Assembly: GCF_016307205.1 (NCBI RefSeq)
Contig: NZ_JAEIJD010000001.1
Span: 372,001 to 436,000, forward strand
Direction of reading: 5' to 3'
Length of the DNA: 64,000 nt
Source of the DNA: Pontibaca salina
GTDB lineage: Bacteria; Pseudomonadota; Alphaproteobacteria; Rhodobacterales; Rhodobacteraceae
Below, in pieces: positions 34,678 through 42,916 of the stretch (position 1 is the stretch's first letter; each line of letters starts with the position of its first letter). Position numbers and translations under genes: made by a program. Under the pieces are notes generated by a model, which was given only the letters and a program-made list of their open reading frames with translations, was not told the DNA's origin and searched no databases.

Positions 34678-34694
34678 TGGGGGCAGCGCCCCCA
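34678..34694. repeat. Perfect GC hairpin next to the dispersed repeat
   Basis: TGGGGGC and GCCCCCA pair perfectly around the loop AGC. It follows the dispersed repeat by nine bases and precedes the gabD/hsp20 terminator. It may be part of a composite repeat-hairpin element. Confidence 0.6.
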
Positions 34695-34699
34695 TATAT

Positions 34700-34728
34700 A
34701 AAAGCCCGGTCGATGCCGGGCTTTCTTG
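34700..34728. terminator. Bidirectional terminator between gabD and hsp20
   Basis: AAAGCCCGG (34701-34709) and CCGGGCTTT (34716-34724) form a perfect nine-base-pair stem with a six-base loop. Reading plus, CTTTCTT follows; reading minus, CTTTTATATA follows. It should stop both the gabD transcript and the convergent hsp20 transcript. Confidence 0.85.
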
Positions 34729-34750
34729 GACCTTGTCAGGAAAAAACCGC

Positions 34751-35209
34751 TTAATTGACGGGCTTGCCCTCAATCGCCTTGGCGGCACCGTTAGTAATCT
34801 CAATCCGCCGCGGCTTCAGCGCTTCGGGCACCTCGCGCTTGAGATCGATATGCAGCATCCCGTTCACATGGCTGGCACCGGTGACCTCAATATGATCGGC
34901 CAGTTGGAAGCGGCGCTCGAACGCGCGGGTGGCGATGCCGCGGTGCAAATAGGTGCGATCACCATCCTCTTCGGCCTTGCGCGCCGAGACAATGAGATTG
35001 CCCTCCTTCACCTCGACAAACAGGTCGCTTTCATCGAAGCCGGCGACCGCGATCGAGATGCGGTAGTCATCATCGGCGGTCTTCTCGATGTTGTAAGGCG
35101 GATAGCCGGGCTGGCTGACCTCGCTGGTCATGACCCGATCCAGCATGTCGGCAATCTGGTCAAAGCCGACGGTTGCACGATGCAGCGGGGTGAAATCAAA
35201 TGTACGCAT
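34751..35209 (-). CDS. Small heat-shock protein, Hsp20/IbpA family
   Basis: ATP-independent holdase of 152 residues that binds unfolding proteins under heat stress. The alpha-crystallin domain spans about residues 36-135, with DDDYRISIAVAGFDESDLFV, RGIATRAFERRFQLADHI and NGMLHIDLKREVPE. The C-terminal RRIEI is the I-x-I-type motif used in oligomer assembly. The ATG at 35209 is chosen over the one five codons upstream because TGAGGA lies at the proper distance. A ROSE-like hairpin encloses that site. Confidence 0.92.
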   Translation of the reverse strand: MRTFDFTPLHRATVGFDQIADMLDRVMTSEVSQPGYPPYNIEKTADDDYRISIAVAGFDESDLFVEVKEGNLIVSARKAEEDGDRTYLHRGIATRAFERRFQLADHIEVTGASHVNGMLHIDLKREVPEALKPRRIEITNGAAKAIEGKPVN

Positions 35210-35217
35210 TTTCGTTA

Positions 35218-35233
35218 TCCTCATACTGAGCGA
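35218..35233 (-). promoter_or_regulatory. ROSE-like RNA thermometer hairpin masking the hsp20 ribosome site
   Basis: On the minus strand the leader reads TCGCTCA-GTA-TGAGGA. TCGCTCA pairs with TGAGGA if one G bulges, which is the UYGCU/AGGA arrangement defining ROSE elements of rhizobial small heat-shock genes. AGGA is the Shine-Dalgarno sequence, eight bases before the ATG. A further inverted repeat, GCGAACC/GGTTCGC, lies at 35276-35299 and could form an upstream stem. Regulation by melting is inference from this pattern. Confidence 0.6.
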
Positions 35234-35381
35234 TTTACGACTCTTGCCCTCCGATCACCGGACGGGCGGTTCATTGCGAACCCCATTCAGGCGGTTCGCA
35301 CGACTTATTTGGTCAGCCCAGTATGGATTTCAAGCCCCATTGGGGAGATTTGAGGACCATCGAAAAATCGGCCGCCCAAGC

Positions 35382-35852
35382 TCAGTTTCGATGATAAGGC
35401 CCCCCCGCCAAAATCGTTGCGGCACGGTAAAGCTGTTCAGCCAGCATCACCCGCACCAGCATATGCGGCCAGACCATCGCACCCAATGAAAGGCTGAAAT
35501 CGGCTTCTTTCCGCAGGGCCGGATCGATGCCGTCAGCCCCGCCAATGATCAACGCCACATCTGCGCGGCCCTGATCGCGCCACTTGGCCAATTGCTGCGC
35601 GAAACCGGGTGAATCAAGCCGCTTGCCGCGCTCGTCCAGAATACAGGTCGGTGCCCCCGGCGGCAGCGCACGTCGGATCAAAGCGGTCTCAGCCGCTATG
35701 CCCCCACCTTTTCGATCCTCGACCTCAATCACCTGTGCCGGGCCAAGGCCAAGTGGGCGGCCGGTGCGCTGATAGCGAGCGAGATAGTCGTCAATCAACT
35801 CTTTGTGCGGCCCGGCGCGCAACCGCCCGACCGCGCAGATAGAGACGCGCAT
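35382..35852 (-). CDS. rlmH: 23S rRNA pseudouridine(1915)-N3 methyltransferase RlmH
   Basis: SPOUT methyltransferase modifying helix 69 of 23S rRNA; 156 residues. The C-terminal knot is clear: ALIIGGADGIDPALRKEADF, then SLSLGAMVWPHMLVRVMLAE and the terminal AGGPYHRN. ILDERGKRLDSPGFA is also typical. I use the ATG at 35852; a GTG directly before it is possible. It follows rsfS on the same strand, a common pairing. Confidence 0.95.
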   Translation of the reverse strand: MRVSICAVGRLRAGPHKELIDDYLARYQRTGRPLGLGPAQVIEVEDRKGGGIAAETALIRRALPPGAPTCILDERGKRLDSPGFAQQLAKWRDQGRADVALIIGGADGIDPALRKEADFSLSLGAMVWPHMLVRVMLAEQLYRAATILAGGPYHRN

Positions 35853-35892
35853 CACCGCGGCGCACCGCGTGAGCCGTTATGGAAGGGCGGCT

Positions 35893-36306
35893 TCAGTTGT
35901 TCTTGCCGTCGCCTTCGGCGGGCAACCACATCTTTTCCAACTGATAGAACTCGCGCACTTCCGGGCGGAAGATATGAACGATGACATCGCCGGTATCGAT
36001 CAACACCCAATCGCCCGTATCCTTGCCCTCGATTCGCGCGACACGTCCGAAATCACGTTTCAGCCGCTCGACCAGTTTGTCAGCCATAGCTGAAACTTGC
36101 CGCGTCGAGCGCCCCGAGGCGATCACCATGAAGTCACCGATTGCCGTCTTTCCGCGCAGGTCAATCTGCACGATATCTTCGGCCTTATCGTCGGCAAGAG
36201 ATGTCAGGATATGATCCAGCAGCACTTCGCTACTTGGCTGGGGCTGATCCACAACGGAACCTGCCCGATGGACAGCGGTCACAGCCGCTTCTGTCTGGGA
36301 TGTCAG
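35893..36306 (-). CDS. rsfS: Ribosome silencing factor RsfS (probable CTG start)
   Basis: Binds ribosomal protein uL14 and prevents subunit joining during starvation; 137 residues if started at 36306. The domain ILTSLADDKAEDIVQIDLRG, IGDFMVIASGRSTRQVSAMA and DTGDWVLIDTGDVIVHIF is the full RsfS core, ending YQLEKMWL. The only good ribosome site, AAGGAGG, is eight bases before a CTG at 36306; no ATG, GTG or TTG sits at that spacing. An in-frame ATG at 36369 lies upstream of the ribosome site and a GTG about nine codons further in is unsupported. CTG initiation is therefore inferred. Confidence 0.85.
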   Translation of the reverse strand: MTSQTEAAVTAVHRAGSVVDQPQPSSEVLLDHILTSLADDKAEDIVQIDLRGKTAIGDFMVIASGRSTRQVSAMADKLVERLKRDFGRVARIEGKDTGDWVLIDTGDVIVHIFRPEVREFYQLEKMWLPAEGDGKNN

Positions 36307-36428
36307 GATAGTTTCCTCCTTTATGTGCGCCCACAAACCCCGACGCTGGGGATACCGTAAAAATAGCAACTGCGCCGACCATTTTCAATTGCCCCGCTTG
36401 CGGTGCGCTTATTTGCCCAAAATACCGC

Positions 36429-37784
36429 TTATCCAGCGTCGGTGGGCTCGCCCCCGAAGCCGCTATCTGCTGCGACGTCCAATGTCGATCCCTCCAACAT
36501 TAGCACCTCGCGCTGCGGAAACGGAATGCTGATTCCGTGGTCCTTGAACGCGTCCCACAGCGCCAGATAAACATCTCCGCGAACATTGGTCAGCCCTGCG
36601 CTCGGATCTGTGATCCAGAAGCGCAGGACGTAATCCACCGAACTGTCACCGAAGCCGACAATATGACAGACCGGCGGGCGCACGCTCAGCACCCGTTTGG
36701 CGCTGGTCGCAGCCGCAATGGCGATTTCGCGCACCTGATGTGGATCATCTGCGTAGGCAGTGCCAAAATTGATATCGAGGCGCACATATTCGTTCGAATG
36801 GGTCCAGTTGACCACCTGTCCGGTGATCAGATCCTCGTTCGGGATCAAGTACTCTTTGCCATCGCGCGTGGTGATTGACACATACCGCCCGCCCAAGGCG
36901 TTGATCCAGCCGAAAGTCTCGCCGATGCTAATGACATCGCCCGGCTTGATCGACTTATCGAGCAGGATGATCACCCCGCTGACAAGGTTCGAGACCACTT
37001 TTTGCAGCCCGAACCCCAGCCCGACGCCGATTGCCCCCGACAGAAACGCCAACCCGGTCAGGTCAAGCCCAACCACCCGCAGCCCGATCAGGAAAGCCGC
37101 CCCGTAAAGTGTGATCTGCATGATCTTGACCAGCAGCACACGCATTGTCGGCGAGATATCCTCGTTGTCGCGAATCCGCCCCGAGACCGCAACCGAGAAC
37201 AGCCGCACCGCCGTGAACAAAAGCGCCATGACGATCACGGCCTTCACAATCGCCAGAAGACTCAGCCGAAACTTGCCCATTTCGATTGCGACACTGTCCA
37301 AAAAAGTGCCGGCATCGTCTGCAACGCCAAGATAATAAAGCGTGACATAAATCCACAAGCCCCAGGTCACAACTTGCCGCAGGAACCGATTGCGCACCAG
37401 CCGCACAGCAACGCTGACCAGCAGCCAGGCGGTCGCAATCGTGGCGGCCAACGTCAGAATGAATCGCCTTGAAGGAAACGGCGTGAGCTCGGCCATGATC
37501 CCGGTCGCTGTCCATGTGAGGATCACGAAAAACAGCAACCCCAGCCGACGATCCAGATGCAGCAAAGCGCGCAACTGCCATTTTGGCCACGCGTCACGCG
37601 CGCGCATCCAGTCGCGAAATCGGGGCGAGAATATGCGTTTCAACCCCCAAGCGGCCAGAATGCAGCCCGCCAGTATTGCAAACTGATAAAGTCGCGATGG
37701 CAGGATCAGGTTGCCTGCATCCAGAAGTGCCTCGGCCCAAAGCGCCTGTACCCACTCTGAAATTGCGATCAATTGATCTTCCAT
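36429..37784 (-). CDS. MscS-family mechanosensitive ion channel
   Basis: Inner-membrane channel of 451 residues, longer than E. coli MscS owing to several extra N-terminal helices. The pore helix and following beta domain are seen in LAFLSGAIGVGLGFGLQKVV, LVSGVIILLDKSIKPGDVIS and YVSITTRDGKEYLIPNEDL. The C-terminal domain ends GISIPFPQREV. Such channels release solutes during hypo-osmotic shock. It is divergent from leuC. Confidence 0.9.
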   Translation of the reverse strand: MEDQLIAISEWVQALWAEALLDAGNLILPSRLYQFAILAGCILAAWGLKRIFSPRFRDWMRARDAWPKWQLRALLHLDRRLGLLFFVILTWTATGIMAELTPFPSRRFILTLAATIATAWLLVSVAVRLVRNRFLRQVVTWGLWIYVTLYYLGVADDAGTFLDSVAIEMGKFRLSLLAIVKAVIVMALLFTAVRLFSVAVSGRIRDNEDISPTMRVLLVKIMQITLYGAAFLIGLRVVGLDLTGLAFLSGAIGVGLGFGLQKVVSNLVSGVIILLDKSIKPGDVISIGETFGWINALGGRYVSITTRDGKEYLIPNEDLITGQVVNWTHSNEYVRLDINFGTAYADDPHQVREIAIAAATSAKRVLSVRPPVCHIVGFGDSSVDYVLRFWITDPSAGLTNVRGDVYLALWDAFKDHGISIPFPQREVLMLEGSTLDVAADSGFGGEPTDAG

Positions 37785-37866
37785 CAGCCGAATTTAGCGC
37801 TATCAGCCTGTTCGCACAATCGCCTTGCCCTTGCACGATGTGACACTGCGCTATATTGCCGGTATC

Positions 37867-37953
37867 ATGATCCGCGTTTTCGACATTGATGACCGTAAAC
37901 GCCTGCCATGGCGCTTTTTTGGTGCGACCCTGACGGTCACGGCCTGCCGATAG
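37867..37953 (+). CDS. Possible 28-codon leader peptide before leuC
   Basis: A short frame, [19 protein letters not shown] then ATLTVTACR, ends 61 bases before the leuC ATG. It has only two leucine codons and no obvious ribosome site, so a leucine attenuation leader is unlikely. It may be an unrecognised small protein or chance. The 230-base gap between the MscS gene and leuC should also hold the leu promoter. Confidence 0.25.
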   Translation: MIRVFDIDDRKRLPWRFFGATLTVTACR

Positions 37954-38014
37954 TGCGCCGCGCCGCGATCCCGCGCGCAGTTTTCACATTCCACACCAGT
38001 ACGGGAGAGGACCG

Positions 38015-39418
38015 ATGTCCCCCAAGACGCTCTACGACAAGATCTGGGATGCCCACGTCACGCACGAAGCCGATGACGGCACCACCTTGCTTTATATCGA
38101 TCGCCACCTTGTCCACGAGGTGACCAGCCCGCAAGCCTTCGAGGGTCTGCGCATGGCCAACCGCAAGGTACATGCGCCCGACAAGACCATCGCCGTGCCC
38201 GACCACAACGTGCCAACGACCGAAGGTCGCGACATCTTTATAGAAAACGAGGAAAGCCGCATTCAGGTCGAGGCGCTGGACACCAATGCGCGCGAATTCG
38301 GGCTGCATTACTACCCCGTGTCGGACATTCGGCAGGGCATCGTGCATATCGTCGGCCCCGAACAGGGCTGGACTCTGCCCGGTATGACTGTCGTATGCGG
38401 CGACAGCCATACCGCCACCCACGGCGCATTCGGCGCGCTGGCACATGGCATCGGCACCTCGGAAGTTGAACATGTTCTGGCAACGCAGACGTTGATTCAG
38501 AAAAAATCAAAAAACATGAAGGTCGAGATCACCGGTAAACTTGCGCCGGGTGTCACCGCCAAAGACATCACCTTGGCCGTGATCGGCAAAATCGGTACCG
38601 CCGGCGGCACAGGCCATGTCATCGAATATTGCGGCGAGGCGATCCGATCAATGTCGATGGAAGGGCGGATGACCGTCTGCAATATGGCGATCGAGGGCGG
38701 CGCGCGCGCCGGGTTGATCGCGCCCGATGAGACCACCTATGAATACGTAAAGGGCCGCCCGCATGCCCCCAAGGGCGCACAATGGGAAGCCGCGCTGGCC
38801 TGGTGGAAGACGCTGACGTCCGACGAGGACGCGCATTGGGACAAAGTTGTGACCATCCGCGGCGAAGACATTGCCCCCGTTGTTACCTGGGGCACCTCGC
38901 CCGAGGATGTTCTGCCAATCACCGCTGCAATTCCAGCCCCCGAAGATTTCACCGGCGGCAAGATAGACGCTGTACGGCGCAGCTTGGAATACATGGATCT
39001 GAAGCCCGGCACCCCGCTGAGCGAAATTGCCATCGACACTGTTTTCATCGGCTCCTGCACCAATGGCCGGATCGAGGATTTACGCGCTGCTGCCGCAATT
39101 CTGAAGGGGCGCAAAATCAAGGAAGGCATCCGCGCGATGGTTGTGCCCGGCTCCGGTCTGGTGCGCGCACAGGCCGAGGAAGAGGGTCTGGCCGAGATCT
39201 TCACAGAGGCCGGCTTTGAGTGGCGCCTGCCCGGCTGTTCGATGTGTTTGGCGATGAACCCCGACCAGTTGGCACCGGGTGAGCGCTGCGCGGCGACCTC
39301 CAACCGTAACTTCGAGGGCCGTCAGGGCCGGGGTGGACGCACCCACCTGCTCAGCCCCGCGATGGCGGCGGCTGCGGCGGTCACCGGACACCTCACGGAT
39401 GTGCGGGATCTAATTTAA
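38015..39418 (+). CDS. leuC: 3-isopropylmalate dehydratase large subunit
   Basis: Aconitase-family subunit isomerising 2- to 3-isopropylmalate in leucine synthesis; 467 residues. The three iron-sulfur cysteines are in [13 protein letters not shown] and [15 protein letters not shown]. Other signatures are [20 protein letters not shown] and [28 protein letters not shown] precedes the ATG. It heads a plus-strand leu cluster that continues with leuD and leuB, interrupted by two unrelated genes. Confidence 0.97.
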   Translation: MSPKTLYDKIWDAHVTHEADDGTTLLYIDRHLVHEVTSPQAFEGLRMANRKVHAPDKTIAVPDHNVPTTEGRDIFIENEESRIQVEALDTNAREFGLHYYPVSDIRQGIVHIVGPEQGWTLPGMTVVCGDSHTATHGAFGALAHGIGTSEVEHVLATQTLIQKKSKNMKVEITGKLAPGVTAKDITLAVIGKIGTAGGTGHVIEYCGEAIRSMSMEGRMTVCNMAIEGGARAGLIAPDETTYEYVKGRPHAPKGAQWEAALAWWKTLTSDEDAHWDKVVTIRGEDIAPVVTWGTSPEDVLPITAAIPAPEDFTGGKIDAVRRSLEYMDLKPGTPLSEIAIDTVFIGSCTNGRIEDLRAAAAILKGRKIKEGIRAMVVPGSGLVRAQAEEEGLAEIFTEAGFEWRLPGCSMCLAMNPDQLAPGERCAATSNRNFEGRQGRGGRTHLLSPAMAAAAAVTGHLTDVRDLI

Positions 39419-39442
39419 ACAGGCTCGGAAAGGGATGAGGAC

Positions 39443-39973
39443 ATGAAAGATTGGGTGAAATGGCTTTTGCTGGGCCTTGTGTCAGTGGTGTTCAGTGTCT
39501 TCGTGCTAGGCAACGCTGCGTTTGCATCACTGGCGGTGACCACGCTGACCGGCGCGCTATTCGTGTTGAGCGGCGGCTTTCAGATCGTGGGCGGCTTCGC
39601 CGCGGAAAGCACGGGCAGCAAAGTGTTCAGTATCCTGCTGGGCGCGCTGATGGTGCTTTTGGGGCTGTCATTCCTGTTCAACCCGCTTGAAGGCGTGATT
39701 TCACTGGCGCTTTTGGTGCTGATCCTGCTGGCCGCCAGCGGCGTCATCAGAATCGTGTTCTCATGGCGGATGCGCAGCACGGCATTCTTCTGGCCGATGC
39801 TGATCTCGGGGGCGCTTTCGGTTCTTCTGGCGGCATATATTCTAGCGAATTTCGCATCGGTCGGCCCGCAGCTTCTGGGCATCCTGCTGGGCGTGGAGCT
39901 TTTGCTAAATGGCGCGGGGCTAATCGTGCTGTCGTTTTTTATCCGCACTCTGGGCCGGATATTGCATAAATAG
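39443..39973 (+). CDS. HdeD-family (DUF308) membrane protein inside the leu cluster
   Basis: A 176-residue protein with about six hydrophobic helices in three repeats, such as [20 protein letters not shown] and [20 protein letters not shown], matching the HdeD family. E. coli HdeD is linked to acid resistance at high cell density; the role here is unknown. It lies 24 bases after leuC with AGGGATGAGG ahead of the ATG, and 35 bases before leuD, so it is probably co-transcribed. Confidence 0.82.
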   Translation: MKDWVKWLLLGLVSVVFSVFVLGNAAFASLAVTTLTGALFVLSGGFQIVGGFAAESTGSKVFSILLGALMVLLGLSFLFNPLEGVISLALLVLILLAASGVIRIVFSWRMRSTAFFWPMLISGALSVLLAAYILANFASVGPQLLGILLGVELLLNGAGLIVLSFFIRTLGRILHK

Positions 39974-40008
39974 TCGCCGGCGCACGCGGATTTTCTGGAG
40001 ATATAGAC

Positions 40009-40614
40009 ATGGAAAAATTCACCACTCTCACCGGGATTGCGGCCCCGATGCCGATGATCAACATCGACACCGACATGATCATCCCCAAGCAATTCCTGAA
40101 GACGATCAAACGCACCGGGCTGGGCGTCAATCTATTTGACGAGATGCGCTATGACGACGATGGCAACGAGATCCCCGATTTCGTGCTCAACAAACCGCAG
40201 TACCGCAATGCCGAGATTCTGATCGCGGGCGAGAATTTCGGCTGCGGGTCGTCGCGCGAACACGCGCCTTGGGCGATCAAGGATTTTGGCATTCGTTGCG
40301 TCATCGCGCCCAGCTTTGCGGACATCTTTCACAACAACTGTTTCAAAAACGGCATCCTGCCCATCGCCCTGCCGCAAGAGCAGGTGGACGTGCTGATGAA
40401 TGACGCCGAAAAGGGCGAAAACGCCCGCATCACGGTCGATCTTGAGGCCCAGACCATCACCACATCCGACGGCGACTCCTTCCCGTTTGAAGTGGACGCA
40501 TTCAAGAAGCACTGCTTGCTGGAAGGGCTTGATGACATCGCGCTGACCCTTGAGAAACAGGCGTCGATTCAAAGCTACGAATCCCGCAATGCGGTGGAGC
40601 GTCCCTGGGTCTAA
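40009..40614 (+). CDS. leuD: 3-isopropylmalate dehydratase small subunit
   Basis: Partner of LeuC, supplying the swivelling domain; 201 residues. Signatures are [19 protein letters not shown], the active-site loop [20 protein letters not shown] and [17 protein letters not shown]. It is separated from leuC by the hdeD-like gene and followed by an EEP-family gene. Confidence 0.96.
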   Translation: MEKFTTLTGIAAPMPMINIDTDMIIPKQFLKTIKRTGLGVNLFDEMRYDDDGNEIPDFVLNKPQYRNAEILIAGENFGCGSSREHAPWAIKDFGIRCVIAPSFADIFHNNCFKNGILPIALPQEQVDVLMNDAEKGENARITVDLEAQTITTSDGDSFPFEVDAFKKHCLLEGLDDIALTLEKQASIQSYESRNAVERPWV

Positions 40615-40635
40615 AGCCTGCATCCGGCTAATCGC

Positions 40636-41742
40636 ATGTTCGCCCTGCTCCGTGCCATGTTGCTGATCGCGCTGCTGCCGGTTCCGCTCGGCGCACAAAC
40701 CATTCGCGTCGCCAGCTTCAACGCGGCTCTGGGGCGCGACGGGCCGGGGCTGCTGCTGCGCGATATAACAAACGGCAAGGACGATCAGATTGCCGCCGTG
40801 GTTGGGGTGATTGCCCACACCGCGCCTGACATTCTGGCGCTGCAAAGCATCGACTGGGACCACGACGGGGCCGCGCTGGCCGCGCTGGCCGCCGTGCTCA
40901 GGGATGCCGGGGTCGACTATCCCCATCGCTTCACCGCCCAGCCCAATAGCGGGCTGGCCAGCGATCTGGACCTTGACGGCGACGGGCGGCTTGGCGGCCC
41001 CGGCGATGCTCAGGGTTATGGCAATTTCACCGGGCAGAAGGGCATGGCGGTGCTGTCGCGCTATCCGATCCGCACCGGTGAAATCCGTGACCTTTCGCCC
41101 CTGTTATGGCGCGATTTGCCCGGCGCGCTGCTGCCCCTCCATGCCGATGGCAGCCCCTTCCCCTCGGCGGCAGCGCAGGCGGTGCAAAGGCTGTCCTATA
41201 CGGCGCATTGGGTGGTTCCCATCGCCCTGCCCGGCCCGCGCGATCTGACTTTGTTGACGTTCTACGCCAGCCCGCCGGTCTTTGATGGCCCCGAAAAACG
41301 AAACCAGCGCCGCAACCACGATGAAATCCTGCTGTGGCAGGCGCTGCTGGACGGCGCGCTGGGGCCGGTGCCGGAAAACGTGGTCCTGGCGGGCGGTGCG
41401 AACCTCGACCCCTTCGACAGCGACGGGCAGCGCGACGCCATTCGCCGCTTGCTCGCCGATCCGCGCCTGAAAGACCCCGCGCCTGCCAGCATAGGGGCGG
41501 CACTGGCCGCAGATCAGGGCCATCGCGGACCGAATGCGCTGGACACGGTGGACTGGCCCAAAGTCGGGCGACTGCGGGTGGATTATGTCCTGCCCAGCAG
41601 CGATTGGCGGGTGAGGGATGCCGGGGTGTTCTGGCCCGCACCTGGCGAACCCGGCCATGACATTGCGCTCGCTGCCAGTCGCCACCGTCTGGTCTGGGTT
41701 GATCTGGCACTGGATATTGACCGCCCCGCGCCACCGCGCTAG
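40636..41742 (+). CDS. Secreted endonuclease/exonuclease/phosphatase-family protein
   Basis: A 368-residue protein of the EEP superfamily (DNase I, sphingomyelinase, inositol phosphatase folds). An N-terminal signal peptide ends near VPLGAQ, so it acts in the periplasm or outside. Core motifs are IRVASFNAALGRDG, ILALQSIDWDHDG, VLAGGANLDPFDSDGQRDA, RVDYVLPSSDW and the final SRHRLVWVD. The usual catalytic ND pair appears altered to ANLDP. The substrate is unknown. It sits between leuD and leuB. Confidence 0.8.
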   Translation: MFALLRAMLLIALLPVPLGAQTIRVASFNAALGRDGPGLLLRDITNGKDDQIAAVVGVIAHTAPDILALQSIDWDHDGAALAALAAVLRDAGVDYPHRFTAQPNSGLASDLDLDGDGRLGGPGDAQGYGNFTGQKGMAVLSRYPIRTGEIRDLSPLLWRDLPGALLPLHADGSPFPSAAAQAVQRLSYTAHWVVPIALPGPRDLTLLTFYASPPVFDGPEKRNQRRNHDEILLWQALLDGALGPVPENVVLAGGANLDPFDSDGQRDAIRRLLADPRLKDPAPASIGAALAADQGHRGPNALDTVDWPKVGRLRVDYVLPSSDWRVRDAGVFWPAPGEPGHDIALAASRHRLVWVDLALDIDRPAPPR

Positions 41743-41775
41743 GCCAACGCAAACAATCCCCAAGGAGAGCCCCGC

Positions 41776-42882
41776 ATGTCCAACCCTTCGCTTCTCATCC
41801 TGCCCGGTGACGGCATCGGCCCCGAAGTCATGGTCCAAGTACGCCGCATCATCGACTGGTATGGCGACAAGCGCAGCCTTGCTTTTGACGTGTCCGAAGA
41901 TCTGGTCGGCGGCGCGGCCTATGACAAGCACGGCACGCCACTACACGACGACACCATGGCCCGCGCGCAAGCGGTTGATGCGGTGCTGCTCGGTTCGGTC
42001 GGTGGGCCGCAATACGACGATGTCGATTTCGCACTCAAGCCCGAGCGCGGTCTGCTGCGCCTGCGCAAGGAGATGGACCTCTTCGCCAACCTGCGCCCGG
42101 CCCAATGTTTCGATGCGCTGGCGGATTTCTCGTCCCTGAAACGTGACGTGGTTGCCGGTCTCGACATCATGATCGTACGCGAACTGACCAGCGGCATCTA
42201 TTTCGGTGAACCGCGCGGCATCTTTGAGGAAGACGGCCAGCGCGTCGGGATCAACACCCAGCGCTATACCGAAAACGAAATCGACCGTGTCGCCCGTTCT
42301 GCGTTCGAACTGGCCCGCAAACGCGGCAACAAGGTCTGCTCGATGGAGAAGGCCAACGTGATGGAAAGCGGTATTCTGTGGCGCGAAGTCGTACAAAGGG
42401 TGCACGATACGGATTATCCCGATGTCGAATTGACCCACATGTATGCCGACGCCGGCGCGATGCAGCTTTGCCGCAACCCCAAGCAGTTCGACGTGATCGT
42501 GACCGATAACCTGTTCGGTGACCTGCTGTCGGATGCCGCAGCGATGCTGACCGGAAGCCTGGGCATGCTGCCCTCGGCCAGCCTCGGCGCCCCGATGGCG
42601 AATGGCCGCCCCAAGGCGTTGTACGAACCGGTGCACGGCTCGGCTCCCGACATCGCTGGTCAGGGCAAGGCGAACCCGATCGCCTGTATCCTCAGCTTTG
42701 CCATGGCACTGCGCTATTCCTTCGATCAAGGTGACGAAGCCGCACGTCTTGAAGCCGCAGTCGAGAAGGTGCTGGCCGACGGTCTGCGCACCGCCGATCT
42801 TCTGGGCGAAGAGAACGTCACGCCGGTCTCGACTTCTCAGATGGGCGACGCCATTCTGGCAGCGCTGGATAGCAGCCTATAA
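41776..42882 (+). CDS. leuB: 3-isopropylmalate dehydrogenase
   Basis: NAD-dependent oxidative decarboxylase giving 2-ketoisocaproate precursor; 368 residues. Motifs include [47 protein letters not shown] and [20 protein letters not shown], followed by [28 protein letters not shown] precedes the ATG. It closes the leu cluster and is followed by a terminator hairpin. Confidence 0.97.
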   Translation: MSNPSLLILPGDGIGPEVMVQVRRIIDWYGDKRSLAFDVSEDLVGGAAYDKHGTPLHDDTMARAQAVDAVLLGSVGGPQYDDVDFALKPERGLLRLRKEMDLFANLRPAQCFDALADFSSLKRDVVAGLDIMIVRELTSGIYFGEPRGIFEEDGQRVGINTQRYTENEIDRVARSAFELARKRGNKVCSMEKANVMESGILWREVVQRVHDTDYPDVELTHMYADAGAMQLCRNPKQFDVIVTDNLFGDLLSDAAAMLTGSLGMLPSASLGAPMANGRPKALYEPVHGSAPDIAGQGKANPIACILSFAMALRYSFDQGDEAARLEAAVEKVLADGLRTADLLGEENVTPVSTSQMGDAILAALDSSL

Positions 42883-42885
42883 ACC

Positions 42886-42916
42886 GCCACCGGTGGACTC
42901 ATGCGGTGGCTCTTTT
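42886..42916 (+). terminator. Terminator hairpin after leuB
   Basis: GCCACCG (42886-42892) and CGGTGGC (42904-42910) pair across an 11-base loop and are followed by TCTTTT. It begins four bases after the leuB stop and overlaps the end of the convergent MoeB-like gene. Confidence 0.7.

Noticed and set aside
37867-37953. Leucine attenuation leader before leuC
   Set aside because: The short frame has two Leu codons only and no terminator/antiterminator pair was seen.
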